The notes: generated by a model from the letters alone, not told the origin. DNA of 64,000 nt from Kocuria rosea subsp. polaris (GCA_023896275.1 MLDA01000017.1:31903-95902); one strand, 5' to 3'; shown: positions 10,608-20,826, counted from the stretch's first letter. Numbers and translations are program-made.

Positions 10608-11953
10608 GCTGCGGCCCTCCGGAGCATCAGGCCCAGCTCGTCGAGGCTGCCGAGCGTCAGGACGGTCAGGTCGCCGATGTTGGCGCGGGTCGCGGTCAGG
10701 CCGTGGCCGCAGCGGAGCGCGATGGCGCGCACTCCGAGCGGGACGTGCATGCTGGCCTCGCGCAGCTGGCGGGCCGTGGTGCCCGCGCCCGTGATGATGA
10801 AGACCACGGACGCGTTCGGTACCTGATCGGCAGCGGTCCGGACGAGGTCGACGACGGTGTGCCGCGGCGTCGGACGGCCCTCGACGCGGGTGAGCCCGTC
10901 CATCATGTTGCGGCCGGTGTCGGTGCGCACCGGGCCCGTCTGGGTCAGCACGGAGAGCTTGCGCTGCTCGAAGGTCGCCTGCAGCCCGATCGAGGCCGCC
11001 GCCGAGACGGCGAGCTCGAAGTCGTCTGCGGCGTCCGCCTCGGCCTCGCCGTACTCGGCGAGGTTGAGGGACAGCGCGACGGCCAGGTGGGAGCGGCGGG
11101 TCTCCTCGAACTGGCGGACCATGAGCTGACCGGTGCGTGCGGAGGACTTCCAGTGGATGTGGCGGCGGTCGTCGCCGGCCTCGTAGTCCCGCAGCGCGTG
11201 GAAGGAGACGTCGGAGTTGGACAGGTCGCGCGTCGGCATGCCCTCGAGGTCACGGATGAAGCCGGCGCTGGAACCGTCGAGCGCCGTCGTCTTGGGGTGC
11301 ACGAAGAGCTCGTACTCATCGGTCCAGCTCACCTGGCGGCGCAGCAGCCCGAACGGATCCTGGCGAACCGAGCGGACCGGGCCGACGGCCAGCACGGCAC
11401 GGCGGCGGGTCGGGATCGTGAAGAGGTCCTCGTGCTCGGCGTCGGGCTCCAGACGCGGAACGCGGAACGCGGCGACGGCGGCGCCGACGGGTAGCTCCAT
11501 CGTCGCGCCGAAGGCGGCCCGCTTGGAGACGTTCTTGACGACCATTGCGCCAACCGCGCGGTCGCCCACGGCCACCCGGGTGCGGTTGAGGTCGAGGCGC
11601 ACGTCGTAGTCGGTGCGCCCGAGCACGAAGGCGACGGCGATGACCAGCAGCAGGGCCGCCATGAACGCCCCGAGGAGGGCCTCCTGCCAGCCGAAGATCG
11701 CGCCGAGCAGCCACAACAGGATCGCGGTGCCCGCCACCACGAATCCGAGCGGCGAGACGATGCGGCCCGCCGGCTCGAAGAAACGGTCCGCGAGGGCGCG
11801 CAGCCGCTCCACCAGCGGGCGTGCGTACTCGCGGGCGATCGCGAGGGACTCGCCCACGGCGGTCGCCGATCGGCCGGCGGTGCGCCGCAGCGCCTGCCCG
11901 CGCCCGGAATCCGGGTCAGCGCGGCGTGCGCGGCGGGTGGCCCGAGGGCTCAT
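10604..11953 (-). CDS. DUF58 (vWA-like) membrane protein
   Basis: 449 residues. A basic N-terminal segment and two membrane helices (~75-125, SPLGFVVAGTAILLWLLG and a second helix) precede a DUF58 domain whose hallmark RRHIHWKSSARTGQLMVRQ is present (~255-275), with a vWA-like C-terminal part. DUF58 proteins are regular partners of MoxR ATPases, the pair being thought to act as a chaperone for metal-dependent or envelope complexes. ATG start at 11953 overlaps the MoxR stop as ATGA, which supports tightly coupled production. Confidence 0.93.
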   Translation of the reverse strand: MSPRATRRARRADPDSGRGQALRRTAGRSATAVGESLAIAREYARPLVERLRALADRFFEPAGRIVSPLGFVVAGTAILLWLLGAIFGWQEALLGAFMAALLLVIAVAFVLGRTDYDVRLDLNRTRVAVGDRAVGAMVVKNVSKRAAFGATMELPVGAAVAAFRVPRLEPDAEHEDLFTIPTRRRAVLAVGPVRSVRQDPFGLLRRQVSWTDEYELFVHPKTTALDGSSAGFIRDLEGMPTRDLSNSDVSFHALRDYEAGDDRRHIHWKSSARTGQLMVRQFEETRRSHLAVALSLNLAEYGEAEADAADDFELAVSAAASIGLQATFEQRKLSVLTQTGPVRTDTGRNMMDGLTRVEGRPTPRHTVVDLVRTAADQVPNASVVFIITGAGTTARQLREASMHVPLGVRAIALRCGHGLTATRANIGDLTVLTLGSLDELGLMLRRAAA

Positions 11954-13059
11954 GCGGAGCCCGCATCACGCCGCTTCGCGACGGTCGCCGCGTCGTCCGC
12001 GGTGGCGCCCACACGGTCCGAGGCGTAGCGCTCGTCGGCGTGCGAGCCGGTCGTGGTGACCGCCGCTGGCTCGGGTTGCGGGGCGGGCGCGGAGGTGCCG
12101 CGCTGCGTCGGGGCCGGAACCGAGCGCACGACGGCGGAGATCACCTGCTCGGACGTCGCGCCAGTGAACTCGGCCTCCGGGTCCAGGACGAGGCGGTGGG
12201 TCCAGACGAACGGTGCGAGCTCCTTGACGTCGTCGGGCAGGACGTAGTTCCGGCCCTCCGACGCAGCCCACACCTTGGCCGCGCGGACCATCGCCAGCGC
12301 GCCGCGGACGGAGACGCCGAGCCGTGTCTCGTCGGCCTCGCGCGTGCCCTCGCAGAGCTGCGCCACGTAGTTCAGGACGGCGTCGTCGACGTGAGTCGTC
12401 GAGGCAAGGTCCGCCATGTCGGCGATGGCCTCCGTGGTGATGACGGGCTTCAGCGCGGCCGAGCGGTCCTTCTGCGTGGCACCCGAGAGCAGCTCGACCG
12501 TTGCGGCCCGATTCGGGTAGCCGATGGACGTCTTGATGAGGAAGCGGTCCAGCTGCGCCTCGGGCAGGCGGTAGGTGCCGGCCTGCTCGATCGGGTTCTG
12601 GGTCGCGATGACCATGAACGGGCGCTGCTGGGGGTAGGTGACGCCGTCGACCGTCACTCGCCCCTCTTCCATGACCTCGAGCAGGGCCGACTGGGTCTTC
12701 GGTGAGGCGCGGTTGATCTCGTCGGCCAGGACCAGGTTCGCGAAGATCGGTCCGCGGTGGAACTCGAACTTCTGGGTCTTCTGGTCGTAGATCGTGATGC
12801 CCGTGACGTCGGAGGGCAGCAGGTCCGGGGTGAACTGGATGCGCGAGTTGGTGCCCTTGACGGTGGCCGCTAGCGACCGGGCCAGCATCGTCTTGCCCGT
12901 GCCGGGGGCGTCCTCGAGGAGGACATGGCCCTCCGCGAGCATCGCGGTGAGCACGAGGCGCACGGCGTCCTCCTTGCCGAGCACGGACTTGCCGACGTTG
13001 GCCACCAGCTTTCCGAAGGTCTCGGAGAACCAGCCGGCCTGCTCGTTGGTCATCGTCAT
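11950..13059 (-). CDS. MoxR-family AAA+ ATPase
   Basis: 369 residues. Walker [13 protein letters not shown], Walker [11 protein letters not shown], sensor 1 region [10 protein letters not shown] and the arginine-rich C-terminal lid mark a MoxR AAA+ ATPase. The family remodels or activates partner complexes, often with DUF58/vWA proteins such as the gene directly downstream. The C-terminal ~50 residues are an Ala/Thr/Pro-rich tail beyond the usual family length. ATG 13059 is preceded by AAGGAG; a 73-base spacer separates it from the giant gene upstream, the largest gap in the operon. Confidence 0.95.
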   Translation of the reverse strand: MTMTNEQAGWFSETFGKLVANVGKSVLGKEDAVRLVLTAMLAEGHVLLEDAPGTGKTMLARSLAATVKGTNSRIQFTPDLLPSDVTGITIYDQKTQKFEFHRGPIFANLVLADEINRASPKTQSALLEVMEEGRVTVDGVTYPQQRPFMVIATQNPIEQAGTYRLPEAQLDRFLIKTSIGYPNRAATVELLSGATQKDRSAALKPVITTEAIADMADLASTTHVDDAVLNYVAQLCEGTREADETRLGVSVRGALAMVRAAKVWAASEGRNYVLPDDVKELAPFVWTHRLVLDPEAEFTGATSEQVISAVVRSVPAPTQRGTSAPAPQPEPAAVTTTGSHADERYASDRVGATADDAATVAKRRDAGSA

Positions 13060-13132
13060 TCGGTGTTCTCCTTGGAGTCGTGATTCATTGCGGCGCTGCG
13101 GGGCCTTCCCGGAGTACTGTGGCGCGACGGAC

Positions 13133-16100
13133 TCACCAGCGCGCGTCGTTGGATCTGGTGCCGTCCACGATGGCGTACACGGGCATCGCGTAGCCTTCCT
13201 GGTTCACGCACTGGACGTTCTTGAAACCCCTGCCGTCGCTGCCGGCGGTCATGGTGTGCGGGTAGCCGTTGAACTTCCCGTTCTGGTTGTAGCAGTCGAC
13301 CCGGTACGTGCCCGGGTTGAAGTTCTCGATCCGCACGTGGAACGTGTAGCACCGCGAATTGCAGCCGGTGTAGGAGTTGTTCAGGTCTCCCTTGGAGAGC
13401 GAAACCTTACGCTGCGGCTTGGCCTTCGTCGTCTCCGTCTTGGACCACGATTCCTTCTGCCCCTCGGTATCCGTCGCGACGATCTTGATGGTGCGCGAGG
13501 TGGAGTACCCGAGGCCGCTCACGGTCTCGGCGCCGTCGTTCTTGGTCTGGTTGCCGCCGATCGTGACCGTCTGGGTGACCTTGCGACCGTTGTAGGTACC
13601 GGCGCCAGTATTCCAGGTGAACTTGATCCAGTCGTTGCCACTGGAGGCGGAGATGTTCCCGTTGTCCCGCAGCGGACCGTAGGCGCTCGTGCTGTTGCTC
13701 GGGGCGCTCGGATTGGCGGGGCCGGCCGCGTTCACGGCGCGGACGCGCCACGTGTGCGGATCGCCGTTGGACCCGGTGTCGATCGCCGACCCCGGCCCGC
13801 CGAAGCCCTTCCAGGCGCCGCCGTCGGCCGAGTACTGGTACCCGGTGATCGGGGACCCATTGGCATTCGGGGCCGTGAAGTTGAGCTGGACCATCCGGTT
13901 GGCCCCGGTCGCCTTCGCGGTGACGTTACCGATCGTCTTGGGCCGGCCGTAGGGGGTGACCGCGGCCGACTGCGCGCTCTGATCCGAAGCACCGACCCGG
14001 TTGTGGGCGGTGACGCTGAACCGGTAGGACTTGCTGGTGTTCAGCCCTGTGATCGTCTGGTTGGAACGGTTGGCGGGGATGTCGCTGACGGTCCTGACCA
14101 GCGAACTGCCCTCGAACACGCGCACGGTGTACTTCTGGAGGGGAGCGCCATTGGCGCCGGGCGCCCTCCAGGACACGTCGACGACGCCGCCGTCGACCGC
14201 GGAATCCTTACGGACCGCCGTCGGCGCATCGGGCTTGAACGGGACGCCGGCCGGCGTGACCGCGGCCGAGTAGGTACTCCACTGCGACGGCTTGGCCGCC
14301 TTGTTCACGGCGCGCACCCGAACCTGGTAAGCCGTCCCGTTCTTGAGCCCCTCCCACGTGTAGGAGGTGCCCGTGATGCCCGTGACCTGGGCAACGCCGT
14401 TGGCCGGAGCCGGGGAGATCTCGAGCGTGTAGCTCTGGATCGCCGAGCCGCGGCTCACCGGCGCGTTCCAGTTGAACGTCGCCTTCTGGTCACCGTCTTT
14501 GCCCGTGGGTGCCGCCGGCTGCTCCGGTTCGACATCGGGGCGCGCATCCGCCGATTCCGGCGACTTCGGCGATTCGCCGATGGCGTTCGTGCCGGTCACC
14601 GTGAAGTTGTAGATCTGATCGTTGGTCAGCGGCGTGATGGTGCACGTCGTCGTCTTGCACTGCTGGCTGTGCCCGCCGCCGGTGACCGTGTAGTGGGTGA
14701 TGGCGGACCCGTTGTTCGCGGGCGGGTCCCAGGTCAGGACCGCCTTGCGGTCCCCCGTGGACTCGACGCGTGGCAGGTTCGGCGCCGCCGGCGCACCCTT
14801 GACGTTCAGCGTGATCGTGCCGGATACGTTGCGCTGCGGGTCCTCCGTCACGTCCCCGATCACGTATTCGACGCGCATGGTGCCGACGAAATCGCTCTTC
14901 GGCGTGATCGCCACCTTGTTGCCGCGCACCTCGGCCGTGCCGGTGTTCTCGAGGGGGCGGGCGCTGATCAGCCGCAGGTCGCCCTCGCCCTGGTACGGGT
15001 TGTGGTCGTTCGCGAGCGCGTCGACGATCTCCGTCTGGCCCTGCGCCGCCTCCGGCACGTTGTCCGCGACAGCGACAGGCAGTTCACGGGTTGAACCGGT
15101 CACTGTGACCGTCATGGCGGCCGAAACCGGCGGGTTCACGCCGTCGCTGACGGAAACCGTGACCGTGCCGCGAGTACCCTTCGGCGTATCGGCGGGGGCG
15201 ACGAGACGCAGGTTGTGCCCATCGACGATGGCAGCCTCAACGCCCGCTATCTCTACCGCGCCGAGGGCGAACTTGAGGTTCGGCACATCCTCGTCGTTCC
15301 GGTCGTTGGCAGCCATCCGAAGATCCATGATGGCCGGCCCCTCGCCCTGCCCGACGGAGATCGAGTTCGCCTGCAGCGTCGGCGGGAAGTTCTCCGGATC
15401 CGGCTGGTCCTCCTCTTCCTCGGGGTCGCCCTCCGGCCCCTGGCCATCCCGCTCCTCGTCCGGGTCGTTGCCCGGGCTCGGGAGGACGTTGATCGGGACC
15501 GTCAGCGTGGAGGTGAGGCCACGGTCGTCATCGGGGCCCGAGCCGTCCGTCACCTCGAACGTCACCGACGCCGAGCCGGAGAAGGACCGGCCCGCTTTGA
15601 AGGTGAGCTCGGTAGCGGACTTCACGAGCGCCCCGTCGTTCTCCGGCATCGAGCTCACGCTGTCTTCCGTCGTCAACCGCGGGCTGCGGCCATCGCGTAC
15701 GAGGACGATCTCCTCGAGATCGATCGGCAGCGTCTCCCCCGCCGTGACCTCGAGCTGGACGTCGCTGCGCAGGATCGGTCGGGCCTCTCCCGTGCCCGGG
15801 ACGTGCACAAACGCGGTCGACGTCAGCCCATCCGGATCGGTCAGCGTGTAGGCGATGACCTGCGGGGCGCTCCCGATCTGGACGACCATGCCGTCTTCGC
15901 TCACGGAGGCCGTCTCCGGGTCGTCCGGAAGGTGCACCTCGAGCTCCGACACGCTCCCGTCCGGGTCCTCGTCGTTGCGGAGGATGTCGACCGTGACTTC
16001 GTCGACATCGATGATCTCCTCGAGCGAGACCCGGTCGTCGCGCGCAATCGGCGCCAGCAGTTTGGCCTCGGGGTCCGATTTCACGGTCAGCGTTGCGGAG

Positions 16101-19100
16101 GCCGTGCCGCCGCGTCCGTCGGTGATGGAGTAGCGGACCGACGTCGTCCCGTCGTCCGGCGGCGACGTCAGCACGACTCGGCCGTCGACGACCTCGGCGT
16201 CGGTCTTGTTCTCCTCCGAGCCCAACTCGCGCATGAGCGCCAGGGGGTCCCCGTCCGGGTCGGTGTCGTTGGCCATGACATCCACGGCCACCGGCCGATC
16301 CGGGCGCACGGTGATGAAGTCGTTCACCGCCACGGGCGGGTTGTTGGCCTCGGACAACGGCGCGATGCCGATCTTGACCGTGGCCGTCGACCGGGCGCCG
16401 AGGCGGTCCTCGACGACGTACGTGAACTCGTCCGTCCCGCTCGCGTCCTTGTTGGCCGTGTAGTCGATGGACGCGCCGCGGATCTTGGCCGTTCCGTACT
16501 TCGGCGACGAGCCGAACTGGACGAGCGAGACCGAGTCGCCATCCGGGTCGATCGCCTCCAACGGCACCTGCACGTTGGTGCTGCTGCCGGCGAAGACTCG
16601 ACCCTCGACAGGGACCGGGTTCGGCGGCGTGTTGCTCTCGAGGTCGGCCTCCCCCGCGGCGGGTTTGACGTTGAACGTCACCGTCGCGCTCGTCTCCTGG
16701 CCGTCCGGTCCGGCCACCTTGTAGACCGCCGACACCTGGCGCGCCTTGCCGCCGAAGTCACCGGCGCGGAACCGGACGACGTCGTCGGCGACCGAGATCA
16801 GCGAGCCCTCGCCGAGATCGTCGGTCTCCTCGAGCTCGGGCAGGAGCGTCAGCTCGCCGCCATTGGGATGGATGTCGTTTTCGAGGACCTTGACGGTCGC
16901 CACATCGTGTTCACGCACGACGACGGAATCCGGGTTGGCCTGGGGCGGATCCATGCGCGGCGGGGCAGGGATCGGGACGATGCGGATCTCCCCGGTCGAC
17001 TCCCCGTTACCGTTCGCCACCGTGTAGCTGATCGTGGTCGGGTCGGTCAGCCCGCGCACGTCCGTGATACGCACAAAAGTGTTCCGCTCCACGCTCGTGG
17101 AGAACGGCGCCTCAGGATCGTTCTCGGCGGCGGTCACGACGAGCACGCCGCCCGACGGGTCCGTGTCATTGCCGAGCACGTCGACGAGGACGTTCTGTCC
17201 GGCCGGGAGCAGCGCGACGTCGCGCACGGCGATCGGCCGCTGTTCCGCGTCGTCTGGTTCGTTGATATCAATGCGCACGAGGCCCGGGGCGCTGGCGGGG
17301 CCGTTCGTCGCGACGTACTTGGCGTAGAACGTGCCCGCGCGTTCACCCGTCACAGACACGACGCCCGTCTCCGAATTGGTCTTCACGTCAAGACCCGCGA
17401 CGTCGTCGACGTTGGCGAGACGCAGCCCGTCCCCGGACGGGTCGGTGTCGTTGACCAGCGGCTCGAAGGAGATGGATTCGCCGACCTGGCCCACGACGTG
17501 ATCGGTCGCGGTGATGGGCGGGACGGTCGACTCGGCGAGAACCTCGACGAGGACGCGCCCCTTGGTGCTCTCGCGACCGTCGGAAACCTGAACCGTGATC
17601 TCCTTCTGCCCGACCCGCTTGCCATCGTCCTGGAAGGTGAGCGTGCCGTCGGGTCGAACGCGGATGACGTCGTCGCCCTCGCTCGTCCCGCCAAGCAGCT
17701 GCAGGTCGTCTCCCTCGGGGTCCGTCCAGTCGATCAGCAGGTTCTGGCTCACCGACTCGCCCTGCTGGACCCGCAGCACGGTCACCCGCTCCTGCTCAGG
17801 GGGCTCGTTCGAGTCCTCACCGACGACGTTCAAGCGCACGGTCGCCGAGTCGGATCCTCCGCGTCCGTCGGAGGCGGTGTAGACGAAGGTCGCGGCGCCG
17901 GAGGCGTCGTCGGGGACAACAAGCTGGAAGCCCGTCCCGTTGTGCACGGGCTGGAGCTCACCGATCGACGGGCCCGAGCCCTCGACGTCGGCCGTGAGGA
18001 GGTCGCCGTCCGGGTCCACGTCGTTGTAGAGCACGGGCAGCATCGTGGTGCGGCCGGGCCGCACGCTGAACGTGTCGTCCTCGGCGATGGGAGTCTGGTT
18101 CTCCTCGGTGCGATTCGGCAGCTCGATCGCGTCGGTGATCTCCTTGGTCTCCTCCTCCTTGGCCTCGCCCTCGCCCGCAGGCGGCTCCAGATCGCTCCAG
18201 TTGCTCACGATCTCCATGCCCTCATTCGTCAGCCACACCTGGCCGGAGGAGACGTCGTTGAGGACCACCACGTCGCGGTTGACGCGGAAGACCAGTTCGG
18301 CGCCCTCGGGCATGTCGGGCACGAGCAGGTTCTGGTTCTGCCCCGGGTCATCGCAGTAGCGCAGGTACTGGCCGCTCGTCTGCCAGGCGGCGTAGGTGCA
18401 GGAGCCCACCCGCACGGGCTCGATGGGGGTGCCGGCCGTGTCGAGCTGCTCGTAGTTGACGTCGCGCCCGTTCAGACCCACGGTGGCCAGCGAGTTGTCG
18501 AGGGCGATCGCGACGCCGTCGTTCTCCGGCCCGGGCGCTTGGAGACGGGCGTTGGCCGGGTTCTCGACGCTGGCCCGCTTGCCCTCGGAGGTGAACACGT
18601 CGCCGGAGGCGGCGTCGAAGACGACTCCGGTCTCCCCCACCGCGGTCAGCTGCGGCTCGGCCAGCTGCTTCAGATCCGCGATCTCGATCTCGTCCTGAGG
18701 TTGCACCTCGCCGGAATCGTCGAACGCGAAACTCGCCAGCACTCCGGCGTCGTAATCGACGGTCCAGACCGTGTCGTCCACCCCGACGACGGCGTCCACG
18801 TCGCCCTTGGAATCGACGAGCGGCTCAGCGACCTCGCCGGAGAAATCGGAGAGATTCTCGACGCCGGCCGCCTGCACGGTGCCGTGCTTGTCATCGGTGA
18901 CCGCGACGACGGAGGTGCCGAAGGAGAAGGACGAGTTCGCGGGGAGGTTGTTGTCGCCGGCGAACTGGACCATGGCGGGGTCGATGGTCGTGATCGAGGC
19001 CTGCTCGAGATTGCGGACGAAGACGCTCTCGGCGTTCTGGACCAGATCGTAACTCGAGAGCGGGGTGACCACGCCGCCGTCGATCACGCGCGACTGGTAG

Positions 19101-19297
19101 TTGATGTGGCCGATCTTGCCTTCGGCCTGGTTCACGACCCAGACGCCGCCGTCGTTGAGCTCGACGTCGGCGGTTTCGAAACCGGGGTAGATGATCGCGC
19201 CGGTGACGGCGAGTGCCGCGATCGCGGAGACGGCCGTCGCCTTGAAGCCGGTGCTCTTCAAGGCCGTGGGCCATCCCGCTCGAGGGGACTTCGCCAT
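13133..19297 (-). CDS. Giant membrane-anchored Ig-like/fibronectin type III protein
   Basis: 2054 residues, first gene of the operon. A basic N-terminus and one helix (~20-45) form a signal anchor. Residues ~50-390 have repeated strand patterns (GGVWVVNQAEGKIGHI and similar) that may be a beta-propeller. From ~399 to ~1500 I count eleven Ig/cadherin-like repeats, many with a P-x-A-x-x-D start and an ND-x-DPDGD calcium-type motif. Five fibronectin type III repeats follow (~1502-1955) and a ~90-residue C-terminal domain with four cysteines (SYTGCNSRCYTF ... VDCYN ... VQCVN). No LPxTG sortase motif is seen. ATG 19297 has AAGGAA upstream; the open frame extends further but without a better site. 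Probably an extended surface or adhesion protein handled by the co-encoded MoxR/DUF58/kinase system. Confidence 0.9.
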   Translation of the reverse strand: MAKSPRAGWPTALKSTGFKATAVSAIAALAVTGAIIYPGFETADVELNDGGVWVVNQAEGKIGHINYQSRVIDGGVVTPLSSYDLVQNAESVFVRNLEQASITTIDPAMVQFAGDNNLPANSSFSFGTSVVAVTDDKHGTVQAAGVENLSDFSGEVAEPLVDSKGDVDAVVGVDDTVWTVDYDAGVLASFAFDDSGEVQPQDEIEIADLKQLAEPQLTAVGETGVVFDAASGDVFTSEGKRASVENPANARLQAPGPENDGVAIALDNSLATVGLNGRDVNYEQLDTAGTPIEPVRVGSCTYAAWQTSGQYLRYCDDPGQNQNLLVPDMPEGAELVFRVNRDVVVLNDVSSGQVWLTNEGMEIVSNWSDLEPPAGEGEAKEEETKEITDAIELPNRTEENQTPIAEDDTFSVRPGRTTMLPVLYNDVDPDGDLLTADVEGSGPSIGELQPVHNGTGFQLVVPDDASGAATFVYTASDGRGGSDSATVRLNVVGEDSNEPPEQERVTVLRVQQGESVSQNLLIDWTDPEGDDLQLLGGTSEGDDVIRVRPDGTLTFQDDGKRVGQKEITVQVSDGRESTKGRVLVEVLAESTVPPITATDHVVGQVGESISFEPLVNDTDPSGDGLRLANVDDVAGLDVKTNSETGVVSVTGERAGTFYAKYVATNGPASAPGLVRIDINEPDDAEQRPIAVRDVALLPAGQNVLVDVLGNDTDPSGGVLVVTAAENDPEAPFSTSVERNTFVRITDVRGLTDPTTISYTVANGNGESTGEIRIVPIPAPPRMDPPQANPDSVVVREHDVATVKVLENDIHPNGGELTLLPELEETDDLGEGSLISVADDVVRFRAGDFGGKARQVSAVYKVAGPDGQETSATVTFNVKPAAGEADLESNTPPNPVPVEGRVFAGSSTNVQVPLEAIDPDGDSVSLVQFGSSPKYGTAKIRGASIDYTANKDASGTDEFTYVVEDRLGARSTATVKIGIAPLSEANNPPVAVNDFITVRPDRPVAVDVMANDTDPDGDPLALMRELGSEENKTDAEVVDGRVVLTSPPDDGTTSVRYSITDGRGGTASATLTVKSDPEAKLLAPIARDDRVSLEEIIDVDEVTVDILRNDEDPDGSVSELEVHLPDDPETASVSEDGMVVQIGSAPQVIAYTLTDPDGLTSTAFVHVPGTGEARPILRSDVQLEVTAGETLPIDLEEIVLVRDGRSPRLTTEDSVSSMPENDGALVKSATELTFKAGRSFSGSASVTFEVTDGSGPDDDRGLTSTLTVPINVLPSPGNDPDEERDGQGPEGDPEEEEDQPDPENFPPTLQANSISVGQGEGPAIMDLRMAANDRNDEDVPNLKFALGAVEIAGVEAAIVDGHNLRLVAPADTPKGTRGTVTVSVSDGVNPPVSAAMTVTVTGSTRELPVAVADNVPEAAQGQTEIVDALANDHNPYQGEGDLRLISARPLENTGTAEVRGNKVAITPKSDFVGTMRVEYVIGDVTEDPQRNVSGTITLNVKGAPAAPNLPRVESTGDRKAVLTWDPPANNGSAITHYTVTGGGHSQQCKTTTCTITPLTNDQIYNFTVTGTNAIGESPKSPESADARPDVEPEQPAAPTGKDGDQKATFNWNAPVSRGSAIQSYTLEISPAPANGVAQVTGITGTSYTWEGLKNGTAYQVRVRAVNKAAKPSQWSTYSAAVTPAGVPFKPDAPTAVRKDSAVDGGVVDVSWRAPGANGAPLQKYTVRVFEGSSLVRTVSDIPANRSNQTITGLNTSKSYRFSVTAHNRVGASDQSAQSAAVTPYGRPKTIGNVTAKATGANRMVQLNFTAPNANGSPITGYQYSADGGAWKGFGGPGSAIDTGSNGDPHTWRVRAVNAAGPANPSAPSNSTSAYGPLRDNGNISASSGNDWIKFTWNTGAGTYNGRKVTQTVTIGGNQTKNDGAETVSGLGYSTSRTIKIVATDTEGQKESWSKTETTKAKPQRKVSLSKGDLNNSYTGCNSRCYTFHVRIENFNPGTYRVDCYNQNGKFNGYPHTMTAGSDGRGFKNVQCVNQEGYAMPVYAIVDGTRSNDARW

Positions 19298-19407
19298 GGG
19301 TGGTGTTCCTTCGCTTGTGGTCACGAAATACGCAGCCCAACCACGCATCGCTCCCCCGAACGGAGAGGCCGGACCCACCCTATTCTATGGACAAAGTGAA
19401 ATTCTTA

Positions 19408-19431
19408 GCCATGGGCAGTTCTCCCCATGGC
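19408..19431. promoter_or_regulatory. Inverted repeat upstream of the giant-protein operon
   Basis: Arms GCCATGGG (19408-19415) and CCCATGGC (19424-19431) are separated by eight bases. The repeat lies about 110 bases before the ATG of the operon's first gene, with TAGAAT and TAGGGT (possible -10 hexamers on the minus strand) just downstream. It could be an operator for the whole nine-gene unit. It could also be a weak terminator for the cyclase gene in the same intergenic stretch, though no T-run follows. Confidence 0.35.
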
Positions 19432-19482
19432 CGAGCCCGTGCCTGACTATGTCTTTTGACACCGGCGGCGCTCGGCCGGCGG

Positions 19483-20826
19483 TCAATCGATGATGAGCGA
19501 CCCACCCTCGCCGTGGGCGAGATCGAACGGGGTGATGTCCCCGAATCCGCGCACCGAAGTGCTCTCGAGCTCCGAGAGGATGAAGCGGACATCGCCCTTG
19601 AGCGTCGCCGCCGTCAGCGCGTCGGTGAGGATCTGCCCCGGTTCGGCCAAGGACGTCAGCCGCGCGGCCAGATTGACCGTCGGACCGTAGATGTCCCCGA
19701 GGCGCGAGAGCACGCGCCCCCAGACCACGGACACGCGGGCCTCGGGCAGTGCCTCATCGGCATTGAGTTCCTGTGCCAATGTCAGGGCGATCTGCGCCCC
19801 GGCCTGCGGCGTCTCAGCGATGAACAGGACCTCGTCGCCGATGGTCTTAACCAGGCGGCCGCCGCCGACGGAGATGATCTCCGCAGATTTGTTCTCGAAG
19901 CGCTGGACGAGCTGGGCCAGCGTGCGCTCGTTCATGCGGCGCGAGAGCGAGGTGTAGGAGACGAGGTCGGCGAACCCGACCGCGCGGGCGAGCGGCAGGG
20001 GCGCGTCGTCGTCGTCCCCCGTGGAGACGGCGCCGGCCTGCGAGCGCGCGCCGAGCCGGTGTACGGCGGCGTTGAGGTTCCGCCGCCAGGAGTAGACGAG
20101 CAGCTCCTCGAGCGGGGCGATGAGGTCCGGCAGCAGCTCGACCATGGTGCGGCGGGCCTCGGGGTCGCTCATGCCCTGGTTCTGGATCATGTCCTCGACG
20201 AGCGCCTCGATCTGCCAGACGACCATGCGATCGGTCATCTGTCCGATGGACCGCGTCACCGAGATCGCGGCCTCCTCGGTGAGGCGCTCGGAGCGGACGT
20301 TGTCGATGATCGTCAGCAGGGCGTCTAGGTCCTTCTGCGTGAACGCGACGTCCTCGTCCCCGTGGTTGGGAAAACCGAGCGCACGCCAGAGTTTCCGGGC
20401 GCTGTGCAGAGAGATGCCGGCTTGCGCGGCCACGTCGCGGCGCTTCATGGTTCGCTCGCCGCCGATGAGGCGGGATTCGAGATTCTTCGTCGACGCCTTG
20501 ACCTGCTGGCGCTTGATGGCCTCCACGAGCGGAAGGGCGCGTGTGATCGGCCCCGGATCCGTCGGCAGGTCGTCGGCGGAGAACGGCACGTCGGCGATCT
20601 TGTAGGAATCGTCGAAGTCCGGGGCGGTACCCGCCGCGTACCGGGAGTGATCGGGGAATTTGAGCTCGACGTTGATTGCGGGCATCTCGCGCGTCGCCGG
20701 CTCGGACTCGGACTCGGACTCGGCACCCTCGCACGGAAGCTCGGGCTCGACGGGGGTCGCGGCCAGGGCCGGCTCCGGCGTCCGAGGGTGCCCGCGAGCC
20801 TCGTCGTGTTCGCGGTTCTCAGACAT
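19483..20826 (-). CDS. cya: Class III adenylate cyclase with Rv1264-like N-terminal regulatory domain
   Basis: 447 residues, makes cAMP from ATP. The N-terminal part (~90-250) carries the helical regulatory region typical of mycobacterial Rv1264/Rv2212 (MKRRDVAAQAGISLHSARKLWRALGFP). The catalytic domain follows: metal Asp in VGFADLVSYTSLSR, substrate Lys and second metal Asp in LVKTIGDEVLF, and GDIYGPTVNLAARLT supplying the transition-state Asn and Arg. All key residues are intact and no membrane helix is present, so it should be a soluble active enzyme. Start ATG 20826 has GGGAAG upstream; an in-frame ATG at 20838 is less well placed. It overlaps the PH-domain gene by eight bases. Confidence 0.94.
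   Translation of the reverse strand: MSENREHDEARGHPRTPEPALAATPVEPELPCEGAESESESEPATREMPAINVELKFPDHSRYAAGTAPDFDDSYKIADVPFSADDLPTDPGPITRALPLVEAIKRQQVKASTKNLESRLIGGERTMKRRDVAAQAGISLHSARKLWRALGFPNHGDEDVAFTQKDLDALLTIIDNVRSERLTEEAAISVTRSIGQMTDRMVVWQIEALVEDMIQNQGMSDPEARRTMVELLPDLIAPLEELLVYSWRRNLNAAVHRLGARSQAGAVSTGDDDDAPLPLARAVGFADLVSYTSLSRRMNERTLAQLVQRFENKSAEIISVGGGRLVKTIGDEVLFIAETPQAGAQIALTLAQELNADEALPEARVSVVWGRVLSRLGDIYGPTVNLAARLTSLAEPGQILTDALTAATLKGDVRFILSELESTSVRGFGDITPFDLAHGEGGSLIID

Noticed and set aside
15215..19399. 1394-codon open frame on the plus strand opposite the giant Ig/FnIII gene
   Set aside because: Arg/Gly/Val/His-rich with no domain; it mirrors the codon bias of the real gene, whose repeats are unmistakable.
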